A stretch of 64,000 nucleotides of DNA from Desulfococcus multivorans (GCF_001854245.1 NZ_CP015381.1:1-64000), one strand, 5' to 3'; counted from the stretch's first letter, positions 29,103 through 38,453 are shown. Translations and numbers: made by a program. Notes: generated by a model from the sequence alone, not told the origin.

Positions 29103-30209
29103 GTGAGATTCATGGAAGAATATCGCGATCCGGAGATCGCCCGACAGCTCATTTCCCGGATTGGCGCCCAGAGCCGAAAACCCGTCCGATTGATGGAGGT
29201 TTGCGGTACCCATACCATGAGCCTTTTCAAGAGCGGCATCCGAACGGTGCTGCCGGAAACCGTCTCGTTGATTTCCGGACCGGGGTGTCCGGTTTGTGTG
29301 ACGGATCCCGGCGACATCGACGCATTTGTCGACATCGCGCGAACCGAGGGGGTGACCACGGTCACCTTCGGCGATCTGATCCGGGTGCCCGGAACCACGA
29401 CCTCTCTGGAGCGGGAGCGCGCCGCGGGCGCCGACATCCGCGTCGTTTACTCCGCCGCCGACGCCCTGGTGCTCGCCCGGAACCACCCCGAACGTCGCAT
29501 CGTATTTCTTGGCGTCGGATTTGAAACCACGGCCCCTACCATTGCGGCTTCCATCGCCTCGGCCAAAGCGGAAGGGCTCTCCAACTATTCCGTCTTTTCG
29601 GTTCACAAGCGGATCGTACCGGCCCTTTTCGCTCTCATGGAGATGGATATTCCCATCGACGGATTTCTCCTGCCGGGGCATGTCTCTATTGTAATCGGCG
29701 TCGAGGCCTATCGTGCTTTCTTTGAACGGTACCGCGTCCCCTGCGTCATCGCCGGATTCGAGCCCGGCGACCTTCTGGACGGTATCCGCCGTCTGGTTCG
29801 GCAGATCGAGACGAAACGGCCCGCGCTGGAAAACGCCTATCCCCGGGCGGTGAATGCCGAAGGAAACCTCAAGGCCCTGGCACTGATGACGTCGGTTTTC
29901 ACCCGGGTCGATGCCCGCTGGCGGGGGATGGGGCGGATTCCAGAGAGCGGATTGGCCGTGGGGGAGGCGTTTCGCGCCTTCGATGCCCATCGGATCTTCG
30001 GCGTTGTTCCCAGGGATGCCGTCGAGCCTCAGGGCTGCGAATGCGGCTATGTGATCACCGGCCGGAAAACGCCTCCGGAGTGCCGTCTGTTCGGCAAGAC
30101 CTGCTCCCCGGTTCACCCGGTCGGTCCGTGCATGATCTCGAGCGAGGGAACCTGCGCGGCGTACTACCGTTACCATACGAAAGCGGCTGCCGAGAAAAAT
30201 TCCTTATGA
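29103..30209 (+). CDS. hypD: [NiFe] hydrogenase maturation protein HypD
   Basis: A 368-residue Fe-S scaffold on which the Fe(CN)2CO unit is built with HypC. Cys34 in MEVCGTHT, then GPGCPVCV (Cys62 and Cys65), are the catalytic motifs. The C-terminal four-Cys cluster site is visible in GCECG ... CRLFGKTC ... PCMISSEGTC. The GTG at 29103 was chosen because MRFMEEYRDPE aligns with the E. coli start MRFVDEYRAPE; an ATG at 29040 would add 21 extra residues. It overlaps hypE by four bases. hypA, B, C and F are not adjacent. Confidence 0.93.
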   Translation: MRFMEEYRDPEIARQLISRIGAQSRKPVRLMEVCGTHTMSLFKSGIRTVLPETVSLISGPGCPVCVTDPGDIDAFVDIARTEGVTTVTFGDLIRVPGTTTSLERERAAGADIRVVYSAADALVLARNHPERRIVFLGVGFETTAPTIAASIASAKAEGLSNYSVFSVHKRIVPALFALMEMDIPIDGFLLPGHVSIVIGVEAYRAFFERYRVPCVIAGFEPGDLLDGIRRLVRQIETKRPALENAYPRAVNAEGNLKALALMTSVFTRVDARWRGMGRIPESGLAVGEAFRAFDAHRIFGVVPRDAVEPQGCECGYVITGRKTPPECRLFGKTCSPVHPVGPCMISSEGTCAAYYRYHTKAAAEKNSL

Positions 30210-31219
30210 AAGACGATACGATTACCCTGGACCACGGGAGCGGTGGAAAGCTGTCCCATCGACTCATCCTGGACACCGTCCTGCCCGTGTTCGACGATCC
30301 CGCACTCCGATGCCTTGACGACGGGGCCGTTCTGGAGACCGAAGGGGGCCGAATCGCATTTTCGACCGATACTTACGTGGTTGATCCCCTATTTTTCCCC
30401 GGCGGCAACATCGGAGACCTCGCCGTCAACGGCACCGTCAACGATCTGGCCATGTGCGGTGCGGTGCCCCTGTACCTCAGCGTCGGCATGATCATCGAGG
30501 AAGGGTTTCTCCGCCGCGATCTCGATGGGATTCTCGAGACCATGCAACGGGCGGCTCGAGCGGCCAGCGTTCGAATCGTCACAGGGGACACCAAGGTGGT
30601 CCCCAGGGGTGCGGTCGACAAAATCTTCATCAACACGGCGGGTATCGGTGTTGTTCCAGAGGGGGTCTGTGTTTCGGGCCGCAACGCCCGGATTGGAGAT
30701 CGGGTCCTGGTGAGCGGCACCCTCGCCGATCACGGCATGACCATCCTGACCCGGCGGGAGGGACTTCGGTTCGAATCATCGCTCCAAAGCGATACCGCTC
30801 CCTTGAACCATATGGTGGCGGATATGCTCGACGATTGCGGAGGAGATATCCACGCGCTTCGGGATCCCACACGGGGGGGTGTGGGAACGTCTCTCAACGA
30901 AATTGCCGAATCGTCCGGTGTGACCATCCGGATTCATGAGGATCGCATCCCCGTCAAGAGAGCCGTGGCAGGTCTCTGCGAACTTCTGGGGATCGACCCG
31001 CTTTACGTCGCCAATGAAGGAAAACTCGTCGCAGTGGTTGCCCCTGAGGCGGCCTTTCGCGTTCTTGACAGGATGCATGCCCACCCCATGGGAAGAGACG
31101 CCCGCATTATCGGAGAGGTGACGGCGGCCGATATTGTGCCGGTGATCATGACCACCCGGATCGGTGGGACACGAATCGTGGATATGCCCACCGGCGAGCA
31201 GCTCCCTCGGATCTGCTGA
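30206..31219 (+). CDS. hypE: [NiFe] hydrogenase maturation protein HypE
   Basis: A 337-residue AIR-synthase-fold enzyme that dehydrates the thiocarbamoylated C-terminal cysteine to thiocyanate, providing the cyanide ligands. The N-terminal LDHGSGGKLSHRLI and GDLAVNGTVNDLAMCGAVP are family motifs, and GDTKVVPRG is the nucleotide contact. The C-terminus is exactly the required PRIC-stop, with Cys as the last residue. Start ATG 30206 overlaps the hypD stop (ATGA). Confidence 0.95.
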   Translation: MKDDTITLDHGSGGKLSHRLILDTVLPVFDDPALRCLDDGAVLETEGGRIAFSTDTYVVDPLFFPGGNIGDLAVNGTVNDLAMCGAVPLYLSVGMIIEEGFLRRDLDGILETMQRAARAASVRIVTGDTKVVPRGAVDKIFINTAGIGVVPEGVCVSGRNARIGDRVLVSGTLADHGMTILTRREGLRFESSLQSDTAPLNHMVADMLDDCGGDIHALRDPTRGGVGTSLNEIAESSGVTIRIHEDRIPVKRAVAGLCELLGIDPLYVANEGKLVAVVAPEAAFRVLDRMHAHPMGRDARIIGEVTAADIVPVIMTTRIGGTRIVDMPTGEQLPRIC

Positions 31220-31331
31220 ATTGCCGAAACCGTATCGGATCCATACTGGAATACCCTATAGTGGCGAAGGATACTTATAATGCGGATATTTGTCTTTTTT
31301 CAAAACACATGAAACGGTCTCAACCTTCGAC

Positions 31332-31565
31332 CTCAACTTTCGACTTTCATAGGCCGGTGCCGGGAGGATACGGCCCGCGCCCCACGCGGTTTCGTTCAAG
31401 TGCCGCTAAAGCTTGCTCCGGGCGGCCCGGAAACTCGCTGGCGCTCAAACAGTCCGGGCCGCTGATCCTCCGCGGCGCTTAAGCGGCACTAAAACTCACC
31501 GCTGAAGGGGCGCGGGCCGTATCCTCCCGGCACCTCTTTCCGGTTACCATCATGAAAGTCGAGAA
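31332..31565. repeat. Palindromic element, longest copy (about 230 bp)
   Basis: The left arm is CTCAACTTTCGACTTTCA and the right arm ATCATGAAAGTCGA, with a degenerate end. Inside, GTGCCGGGAGGATACGGCCC and its complement form a nested perfect inverted repeat of about 27 bp. Further inside are GTGCCGCTAAAGC / GCTTAAGCGGCAC and CGGGCGGCCCGGA / TCCGGGCCG. As RNA the whole would fold into a branched structure. The remainder of 31220-31591 is short AT-rich spacer. Confidence 0.85.
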
Positions 31566-31591
31566 ACTGAAAAAATCGGGAGCGATGACAA

Positions 31592-33073
31592 ATGGCGGCG
31601 CTATTGTGGTATTTCGCGGTCTTTCTCTATTTTGGGGCCGCCGGAGCTTTGATGCTCTACGGCCTCAACTGTTATGTCATGATCTTTCTTTTCCACCGGG
31701 GGCGGCGTCGTGCGGCACGCCGCCTCGAGCGTGTCGCAGCACGATTCGGTGACCCCGCTCTACGGGACGATCTCCCTGTAGTGACGACCCAGATCGCTGT
31801 CTACAACGAAGTGAATGTGGTGGAGCGGGTGATCCGGGCGGTTTGCCGAATGCGGTATCCGAGAGATCGCCACGAGATCCAGATTCTCGACGATTCCTCC
31901 GACGAAACCGGTGATATCGTCGACCGGATGGCCGAATCGATGGCAGCCGAGGGTTTTGATGTGCAGGTTATCCGACGAAATACGCGAACCGGATTCAAGG
32001 CCGGCGCACTGGCCGCCGGTCTCGAGGTCGCCAAAGGGACGTTGGTGGCGGTCTTCGATGCCGACTTCGTTCCTCCCGAAGATTATCTCCTCCGGACCGT
32101 CCCGTTTTTCATGACCGATGATCGTCTGGCCCTCGTTCAGGCCCGGTGGGGGCATCTGAACCGGAAGCGATCCTTCCTCACCCGGGCGCAATCCATCGGG
32201 ATTGACGGTCATTTCATGGTGGAGCAGGCCGCTCGGAACTGGAACAATCTCTACATGAACTTCAACGGAACCGCCGGCATCTGGCGGCGGTCGGCCATCG
32301 ACGACGGCGGAGGGTGGGCCTGGGACACGTTGACCGAGGATATGGACCTCTCCTACCGGGTTCAGTTTGCCGGATGGCGGACGCTGTTTCTGCCGGATCT
32401 GGTGGTGCCGGCGGAGATTCCCGAGGACGTCAATGCCTTCAAGAGCCAGCAGTTCCGATGGGCCAAAGGATCCATCCAGACGGCGCTCAAGCTGTTCCCG
32501 CGCCTCGTGCATCAACCGGTACCGATTTTTCAGAAAATTCAGGCTTTTTTTCATATGACCCATTACCTGATCCACCCCATGATGCTTGTCGTGGCGGTTC
32601 TGGCCCTGCCTGTTCTCCTGGGGTTCGACCTGAAAGGGGGCCCGCTTTTTTTCGGAGCCGTCGCCTGTATCCTCCTGGTTTCCATGACGGCACCCAACGC
32701 CCTTTACCTCGTCAGCCAACGGGCGGCTTATACCGACTGGCTGCGTCGAGTGCTCATCATGCCGGTTCTCGTTGTGGTCGGTGTCGGCATCGCTCTGTCC
32801 AACACACGGGCGGTCGTCGAGGCCCTGATCGGGCACGATAGCCCCTTCATTCGAACCCCCAAACGGGGCGACCGCGAGATCAAGCGTTACCGTACGGCTT
32901 TTCCGGGGTTGGCATTCGCGGAAATACTGTTGGGGGGGTATTGTGTCATGACCTTTCTGGCGTATCTGAAGGCCGGAAAATATCTGATCGGCCCGTTTCT
33001 GGCTGTCTATGCCGCCGGATTTCTCTTTGTCGGCCTTCTGACCCTGGCCCCCCGCCTGTTCAGGGAGGGATGA
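31592..33073 (+). CDS. Membrane glycosyltransferase, cellulose-synthase-like GT2
   Basis: A 493-residue processive-type GT2. An N-terminal membrane pair (about 4-35) leads to the catalytic domain: TQIAVYNE, ILDDSSDET (first Asp), VAVFDADFVP (DxD), then GTAGIWRRSAI, TEDMDLSYRVQFAGW (TED) and the QxxRW equivalent QQFRWAKGS. Four more membrane helices close the C-terminus. All D,D,D,QxxRW residues are present, so it should be active, making or transferring a beta-linked sugar to a lipid or polymer. It overlaps the next gene by four bases, so both probably act in one glycolipid or polysaccharide pathway. Confidence 0.9.
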   Translation: MAALLWYFAVFLYFGAAGALMLYGLNCYVMIFLFHRGRRRAARRLERVAARFGDPALRDDLPVVTTQIAVYNEVNVVERVIRAVCRMRYPRDRHEIQILDDSSDETGDIVDRMAESMAAEGFDVQVIRRNTRTGFKAGALAAGLEVAKGTLVAVFDADFVPPEDYLLRTVPFFMTDDRLALVQARWGHLNRKRSFLTRAQSIGIDGHFMVEQAARNWNNLYMNFNGTAGIWRRSAIDDGGGWAWDTLTEDMDLSYRVQFAGWRTLFLPDLVVPAEIPEDVNAFKSQQFRWAKGSIQTALKLFPRLVHQPVPIFQKIQAFFHMTHYLIHPMMLVVAVLALPVLLGFDLKGGPLFFGAVACILLVSMTAPNALYLVSQRAAYTDWLRRVLIMPVLVVVGVGIALSNTRAVVEALIGHDSPFIRTPKRGDREIKRYRTAFPGLAFAEILLGGYCVMTFLAYLKAGKYLIGPFLAVYAAGFLFVGLLTLAPRLFREG

Positions 33074-35178
33074 TCCCCGTGAAAGGTTTTCCGGGAGGTC
33101 GCCGATCCGGCACCAAAACCGAATGGTTGCCTTACGCCGTCGCCGTCCTCCTGCTGATTGTCTTATGCTGTGCCGGAGGACGATTCAGGGATATCGGCCG
33201 GACGCCCCTGCTTTTTCTCGGATATACCTTCCACTCGGGTTGCTTCATTGTTCTTTTCGCGGCGACATGGACCGCATGCCTGGCCCTGACCCTCTGCTTT
33301 CCCCGGAGCGTATCCCGCAGGCGACGAATCCGGGCGATCCTCGTTCCGGCGCTGATCTGCCGGGTGTGCCTTCTGCCGTTTCCCCCATCCGACGACATGA
33401 ACCGCTATCTCTGGGAAGCGCAGCTTGTCCGGGAAGGCATCAACCCCTACATCCATCCCCCCGATGATCCCGTCCTGGCGGAACTCGCCCGAAAAGATCC
33501 GTTTCATGCGGGCATCAATCATCCGAACATCCCCGCCGTCTATCCGCCTTTGATGGTGGTGGGCTTTTCCGCTCTCATTCGGTTGGGCTACACCCCTCTG
33601 GTCATCAAGACCGCGGTGATACTGTTCGATCTGGGCACCCTTTTTCTGCTGATGCGTCTTTTTTCCCATCGCCGTCTGGACGAGCGATGGGCGGTCCTCT
33701 ATGCCTTCAATCCGGTGGTCCTGCATGCCTTCGCCGGCCAGGGACACCTGGACGCGATCCACAATTTTTTTCTCCTGGCCGCCTTGTGGCTTTACGATCA
33801 AAAACGCTGGGGCTGGATGTTTTTTGCGATCGGGCTTGCCGTTCAGTCCAAATACGTGGCGATTCTGATCCTCCCGTTTTTATTCAATCGGGATAGCCGT
33901 CCCTGGTTCTGGGCGGCTTTGCCTGTCGTTGTGCTCCCCTGTCTGCCGTTTTTGGACGGCGGTCTGGCTCGGATCTTCGACGCCCTGATGCTTTTCGGCA
34001 CCCGGTTCGCATTCAACGGTCCGATTCACGGCCTTCTCCGGTGGATGCTGGGAGGGATCGCTCCGGCCACGGGGATTTGCCAAGGAATCCTCGTCGGTAT
34101 GCTGATTCTGGGGTACGGGTATTTCCATCCCCGGCGGAATCGTCGATTTTACGATGATCCGGCATCGGGCTGCTTTTTTGTCCTGGGAGCGCTGCTGCTT
34201 CTATCCCCGACGGTCCATTTCTGGTACATCGCCTGGATCGTTCCGTTTCTGGCCCTGAAACCCTTTGCATCGTGGATGGTTCTCTGTCTTACCGTCAGCG
34301 TCGTTTTCACGGCAGAGGGGTATCGGTATTTCACCGGGCAGTGGCGTATGCCCGACGGTGCGCCGCTATGGGTGTGGCTCCCATTCTGGGCATTGTTTTT
34401 GCTGGATGTCCGCCGCAGTCTGCATCGTCTCAAAAGCCCCGCGTTGGGCCGGCCGCCGGAAACGGTGAGCGTGGTGATTCCCGCCAAAAACGAAGGTGCC
34501 CGCGTGGCCGCCTGCGTGAGTTCGGTGCTCCGGGATCGCTTCGTAGTGGAAGTGATTGTCGTGGACGGCGGATCGACGGATGATACCATTGCGGAGGCAT
34601 CACGGGCGGGAGCCCGGATCATTCGCCATCCGGCCCTTCCGGAAAGGGGCGGCGGCCGGGGGGGACAGATCCGCGCCGGGGTGGCGGCAGCGGTCGGCGA
34701 CATTATCGCCGTGGTCCATGCCGATACTCGAATCGCTGCACCGGCGTTCAACGACATCGTCGGGCTGCTCCGACGTCAATCCATGATCGCCGGCGGCGCT
34801 GTCGGCGGAAGGTTTGACGGACAGGGGTGGCGTTTTCGCCTGCTCGATACGGCCAATGATTTCCGAGCGGCTTTCCTGGGGATCAGCTTCGGGGATCAGG
34901 TCCAATTCTTTCGACGCGGGCTGCTTGCCGCGACGGGGGGGTATCCGGATATGCCGATTATGGAGGATGTCGAACTGAGCCTGCGACTGCAGAACCTGGG
35001 GCGGGTGGTTTTTCTTTTCGGAGACGCTAAGATCTCCCCGCGGCATTGGCGGTTCGGCGTTTCCCGACGTACGGGCCTCATTCTCCGCCTGTTTCTGACC
35101 TACACGGGGGCGCGGTTGTTGGGACGGCGACCCGACACCCTCGTCATGTACCGGGCTTACTACGACAGAACGCCTTGA
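33070..35178 (+). CDS. Fusion of a polytopic membrane glycosyltransferase and a GT2 (TIGR04283-like) domain
   Basis: A 702-residue protein. The first 450 residues hold about ten membrane helices with luminal/periplasmic motifs (PPSDDMNRYLWEAQLVREGINPYIHPPDD and HPNIPAVYPPLMV) resembling polyprenol-phosphate-dependent mannosyltransferases (GT-C fold). Residues about 460-702 form a soluble GT2: VSVVIPAKNEGARVAACVSS, IVVDGGSTDDT and RGGGRGGQIRAGV ... VVHADTRI. This matches the TIGR04283 type, often found alone and linked to selenium/rSAM genes. The start at 33070 overlaps the upstream GT2 gene. The combination suggests synthesis and use of a lipid-linked sugar by one polypeptide. Confidence 0.85.
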   Translation: MIPVKGFPGGRRSGTKTEWLPYAVAVLLLIVLCCAGGRFRDIGRTPLLFLGYTFHSGCFIVLFAATWTACLALTLCFPRSVSRRRRIRAILVPALICRVCLLPFPPSDDMNRYLWEAQLVREGINPYIHPPDDPVLAELARKDPFHAGINHPNIPAVYPPLMVVGFSALIRLGYTPLVIKTAVILFDLGTLFLLMRLFSHRRLDERWAVLYAFNPVVLHAFAGQGHLDAIHNFFLLAALWLYDQKRWGWMFFAIGLAVQSKYVAILILPFLFNRDSRPWFWAALPVVVLPCLPFLDGGLARIFDALMLFGTRFAFNGPIHGLLRWMLGGIAPATGICQGILVGMLILGYGYFHPRRNRRFYDDPASGCFFVLGALLLLSPTVHFWYIAWIVPFLALKPFASWMVLCLTVSVVFTAEGYRYFTGQWRMPDGAPLWVWLPFWALFLLDVRRSLHRLKSPALGRPPETVSVVIPAKNEGARVAACVSSVLRDRFVVEVIVVDGGSTDDTIAEASRAGARIIRHPALPERGGGRGGQIRAGVAAAVGDIIAVVHADTRIAAPAFNDIVGLLRRQSMIAGGAVGGRFDGQGWRFRLLDTANDFRAAFLGISFGDQVQFFRRGLLAATGGYPDMPIMEDVELSLRLQNLGRVVFLFGDAKISPRHWRFGVSRRTGLILRLFLTYTGARLLGRRPDTLVMYRAYYDRTP

Positions 35179-35392
35179 CCTCCCGGGGGATTGCCTCATA
35201 AAAAAAAAGATTTGAAATCTCGAAGCTTTTTTAGGAGAATCGTTTTTTGAGGTTTGAGCATCCTGACCCGAAACGCACGAAAGGAGGTTTATGATCCAAA
35301 GACACGGCACTACTTCGAAGCAGAACGTCAATTCATGTTGCCCGGTTGACCATCTAAGCCGGACTGTCATCCAAGAAGGAGGAAGGCCCCCG

Positions 35393-36424
35393 ATGAAGAA
35401 GCTCTTTCCGTTCTATACCCGTATAGGGTTCGTTTTTTGTCTTTGTTTCTCTCTGTTCAAGGTCTTTCCGGCGGCGTCGGCGGCTGAAGCCGTCAATTTG
35501 ACCTACAGCAGCTTTTTTCCCCCTACGCACGTGCAAAGTCAGCTTTCAGAATCCTGGTGCCGGGAGGTTGAAAATCGCACCGACGGTCGTATCAAAATTC
35601 AGTATTACGCCGGTCAGACACTGACCAATACCAAACAGACGTATGACAGCGTCATGGAGGGTATCGCCGATATCGGCACTTCGGGACTGGCGTACACCCG
35701 CGGCAGATTTCCCCTGATGTCCGCCATCGACCTGCCCTTTGGCTATACCTCAGGAGTCGCCGCGACCGCAGCCGCCAACGAAGTCTACGCGAAGTTCCAA
35801 CCCAAAGAGTTCAGCGATACGAAGGTCCTTTATTTTCACGCCCACGGCCCCGGTATGCTCCATACCCGGGAAAAGGCCGTCCGAACCCTTGAGGATATAA
35901 AAGGTCTGAAGATCAGATCCACGGGAACCAGCGCCGAGGTGGCCGCGGCATTGGGGGGAACGCCGGTACCCATGCCCATGCCCGAATCCTACCAGAGTCT
36001 TCAGAAAGGAGTGGTCGACGCTTCCATGCATCCGGTGGAAGCCAACAAGGGATGGAAGCTGGGAGAGGTGACCCGATATGCGACCTTTGCCTATCCCTCC
36101 GGGTACACAACCGTCTTTTTTGTCGTCATGAACAAGGACAAATGGAACAAACTCGACCCCAGGGACCAGAAAATCATCGAGGAAATCAATGTGGAATGGG
36201 CGGGCAAACACGGAGAGGCCTGGGACTCGAGTGATATGGAAGGCGTGCGCTTTTTTCTGGAACAGGGCAACACGATTTTGGGTCTGGATGCCAAAGAAAG
36301 CGCCAAATGGGAAAAGGCCGTTGCGCCGCTCATCGATATGTACGCCGCGGATCTCGACAAGAAGGGATTGAATGGAAAGGGCGTGATCGGAGCGATCCGC
36401 GAATCCCTTAAAAATTTTCAATAA
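35393..36424 (+). CDS. dctP: TRAP transporter substrate-binding protein, DctP type
   Basis: A 343-residue periplasmic receptor. The signal peptide is about residues 1-31 (ending ASAAEA). The DctP fold motifs are LTYSSFFPPTHVQSQLSESW, GRIKIQYYAGQTL and GLKIRSTGTSAEVAAALGGTPVPMPMPESYQSLQKGVVDA, where Arg and the PxPE segment contact a carboxylate. Expected ligands are organic acids; which one cannot be told. The start at 35393 follows AAGAAGGAGGAAGG. First gene of dctPQM, and separated from dctQ by a strong stem-loop. Confidence 0.92.
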   Translation: MKKLFPFYTRIGFVFCLCFSLFKVFPAASAAEAVNLTYSSFFPPTHVQSQLSESWCREVENRTDGRIKIQYYAGQTLTNTKQTYDSVMEGIADIGTSGLAYTRGRFPLMSAIDLPFGYTSGVAATAAANEVYAKFQPKEFSDTKVLYFHAHGPGMLHTREKAVRTLEDIKGLKIRSTGTSAEVAAALGGTPVPMPMPESYQSLQKGVVDASMHPVEANKGWKLGEVTRYATFAYPSGYTTVFFVVMNKDKWNKLDPRDQKIIEEINVEWAGKHGEAWDSSDMEGVRFFLEQGNTILGLDAKESAKWEKAVAPLIDMYAADLDKKGLNGKGVIGAIRESLKNFQ

Positions 36425-36448
36425 TCCACGAAACGAATCCATCATTGC

Positions 36449-36487
36449 CGCAGAAGTGCGTCCTGACATACAGGACGCACTTCTGCG
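36449..36487 (+). promoter_or_regulatory. Strong intercistronic stem-loop between dctP and dctQ
   Basis: CGCAGAAGTGCGTCCTG and its perfect complement (17 bp, five-base loop ACATA) lie 25 bases after dctP. There is no T run, so it is more likely an mRNA stabiliser or partial terminator that raises receptor over permease expression. Confidence 0.75.
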
Positions 36488-36522
36488 AAGAACGGAGAGC
36501 GGAACAGAGGCAACGCGCTATC

Positions 36523-37008
36523 ATGAAAGTTTTCTGGAAAATAATTCAATCTGTATCGGACGGAATGAAATCCGTCGGTGCCCTGTTTCTTGTCGGAATG
36601 ACGCTTCTGACCTGTGTTGATGTGGTCGGTCGGTTTTTCAAGCATCCTGTTTTCGGCTCGGTCGAACTGGTGACGCTGATGGGGGTTTTCGGGGTGGCCT
36701 TTTCACTTCCCTTTACCCATGACACCAAAGGCCATATCGGGGTCGAATTGTTTGTCTCCAGATTGTCGCGAAAAACCCGTATTTTGATCGATATCTGCAC
36801 GGCATGTTGCAGCCTCGGGTTTTTCGGCCTGGTGACGTGGCGCATGATTGACTATGCATTGAAGATGAAGAAATCCGGCGAGGTTTCCATGAACCTGGAA
36901 CTGCCCGAGTATCTGACCCTTGTTGTGACGGCATTCTGTTTTGGGATGCTTTCCCTGGTCGTTATCAAAGGGCTTGTTGATAATATTGAGAGAATAAAAG
37001 AAAAATGA
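36523..37008 (+). CDS. dctQ: TRAP transporter small permease subunit DctQ
   Basis: A 161-residue inner-membrane protein with four helices (about 15-38, 48-68, 85-107 and 128-150) and the family signature VDVVGRFFKHPVFGSVELV in the first half. It bridges the receptor and the large permease. The ATG at 36523 lies 35 bases after the stem-loop; the ribosome site is weak (ACAGAGGCAACG). It overlaps dctM by four bases (ATGA), so the two are translationally coupled. Confidence 0.9.
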   Translation: MKVFWKIIQSVSDGMKSVGALFLVGMTLLTCVDVVGRFFKHPVFGSVELVTLMGVFGVAFSLPFTHDTKGHIGVELFVSRLSRKTRILIDICTACCSLGFFGLVTWRMIDYALKMKKSGEVSMNLELPEYLTLVVTAFCFGMLSLVVIKGLVDNIERIKEK

Positions 37009-38318
37009 ATCCCACATGGATTGGTATTATCGGTATTGTTGTGATGATTATGCTGTTTCTAACGAGAATGCCTGTCGCCTATGTGATGGCCATCATCGGT
37101 TTTCTGGGATTCAGTGTTATTATTTCATTTCAGGGCGGCTTGAACCTTCTGGCCCGCAGTTTTTACGAAACCTTCTCTTCGTATGGACTGACAACGGTCC
37201 CCCTGTTTATCCTGATGGGCCAACTGGCGTTCAACAGCGGCATGAGTCGAAGGCTCTACGATACGGCCTACAAGTTCCTGGGCGGCATCCGAGGGGGCTT
37301 GGCCATCACGACGGTTTCAGCGTGCACGGCATTCGGGGCTGTCTGCGGTTCAAGCCCGGCGACGGCCGCAACCATGGCCACCATCGGACTGCCGGAGATG
37401 CGGCGCAAGGGATATGCCGATGAGTTGGCGGCCGGTTCCGTGGCATCGGGAGGGGGGCTGGGCATGATCATGCCCCCCAGCGTGGTGCTCATCATATACG
37501 GTGTCATGACCGAGCAGTCCATCGGCAAGTTGTTCGTCGCGGGCATCCTGCCGGCCTTTCTGGTCACGATTCTGTTTATTGTCACGATCATGATCTGGTG
37601 CGGTTTATCCCCGGACCAAGGGCCCCGGGGCGAACGCTTTACCTGGTCGGAAAGGCTTCGCTCTCTCATGGATCTGGGTGAAACATTTACGGTTTTTGCG
37701 CTGGTGATGGGCGGCCTTTTCATCGGGTTGTTCACGCCTGTCGAGGCTGCCGGGGTGGGTGTTTTCGGGGTCACGGCCGTTGCACTGTTCCGCCGGAAGC
37801 TCAGCTGGAAAAGCTTTGTCGCCGCCCTCTATGAAACCCTCCGCACATCCTGCATGGTGATGATGCTCATCGCCGGAGCCACCATCTTTGGCAAATTTCT
37901 GGCCGTCACCCGGATTCCTTTCGACATTGCATCATGGATCGGCGGATTCAGTCTCCCCCCCATCACCATTCTTTTCATGGTGGTGGTGGTCTATTTTTTC
38001 GGAGGGTGCTTCATGGACTCTCTGGCTCTCGTTATGCTGACCGTTCCGATTTTTTTTCCCCTGGTCGTATCCCTGGGGTATGATCCCATATGGTTCGGGA
38101 TCATCATCGTGATGGTGACGGAGATGGGGGTCATCACGCCACCCGTGGGAATCAATGTATACGTGGTTTACGGTGTTGCCAGGTCGCTGCCGGGGGGCAT
38201 GTCCCTGGAAGCCATTTTCAAGGGTATCATGCCGTTCATGCTGGCGATCCTCGTGGGCATTATTATTCTCGCTGTTTTTCCTCAGATCATTCTGGTGCTG
38301 CCGAACCTGATGTACTGA
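37005..38318 (+). CDS. dctM: TRAP transporter large permease subunit DctM
   Basis: A 437-residue Na+-coupled permease of 11-12 helices. Family motifs are LLARSFYETFSSYGLTTVPLFILMGQL, SACTAFGAVCGSSPATAATMATIGLPEM and ASGGGLGMIMPPSVVLIIYG. In the second repeat MTEMGVITPPVGINVYVVYG carries the second Na+/substrate site. The sodium coupling fits the neighbouring theme of an Na+-type ATPase. It is the last gene of the operon. Confidence 0.95.
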   Translation: MNPTWIGIIGIVVMIMLFLTRMPVAYVMAIIGFLGFSVIISFQGGLNLLARSFYETFSSYGLTTVPLFILMGQLAFNSGMSRRLYDTAYKFLGGIRGGLAITTVSACTAFGAVCGSSPATAATMATIGLPEMRRKGYADELAAGSVASGGGLGMIMPPSVVLIIYGVMTEQSIGKLFVAGILPAFLVTILFIVTIMIWCGLSPDQGPRGERFTWSERLRSLMDLGETFTVFALVMGGLFIGLFTPVEAAGVGVFGVTAVALFRRKLSWKSFVAALYETLRTSCMVMMLIAGATIFGKFLAVTRIPFDIASWIGGFSLPPITILFMVVVVYFFGGCFMDSLALVMLTVPIFFPLVVSLGYDPIWFGIIIVMVTEMGVITPPVGINVYVVYGVARSLPGGMSLEAIFKGIMPFMLAILVGIIILAVFPQIILVLPNLMY

Positions 38319-38361
38319 CCGGATAACCAACAGCTGTCTGTATGCGTTAGCCGTATCCTTC

Positions 38362-38392
38362 CGGCACCGGCCTATGGAAGTCGAAAGTTGAG
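38362..38392. repeat. Palindromic element, right half only
   Basis: GGCACCGGCCTATGG then AAGTCGAAAGTTGAG; preceded by CCGTATCCTTCC, resembling the inside of long copies. No left arm. Confidence 0.65.
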
Positions 38393-38425
38393 CAATATTC
38401 TTTTACGGCGGGGGGAAAGAGACGG

Positions 38426-38453
38426 TTGACAAATATTGGGTTCCATGTAAACT
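38426..38453 (+). promoter_or_regulatory. Putative promoter of the molybdenum-related gene block
   Basis: TTGACA (38426-38431), 16 bases, TAAACT (38448-38453), followed about 72 bases later by the ModE-like start. Confidence 0.55.
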
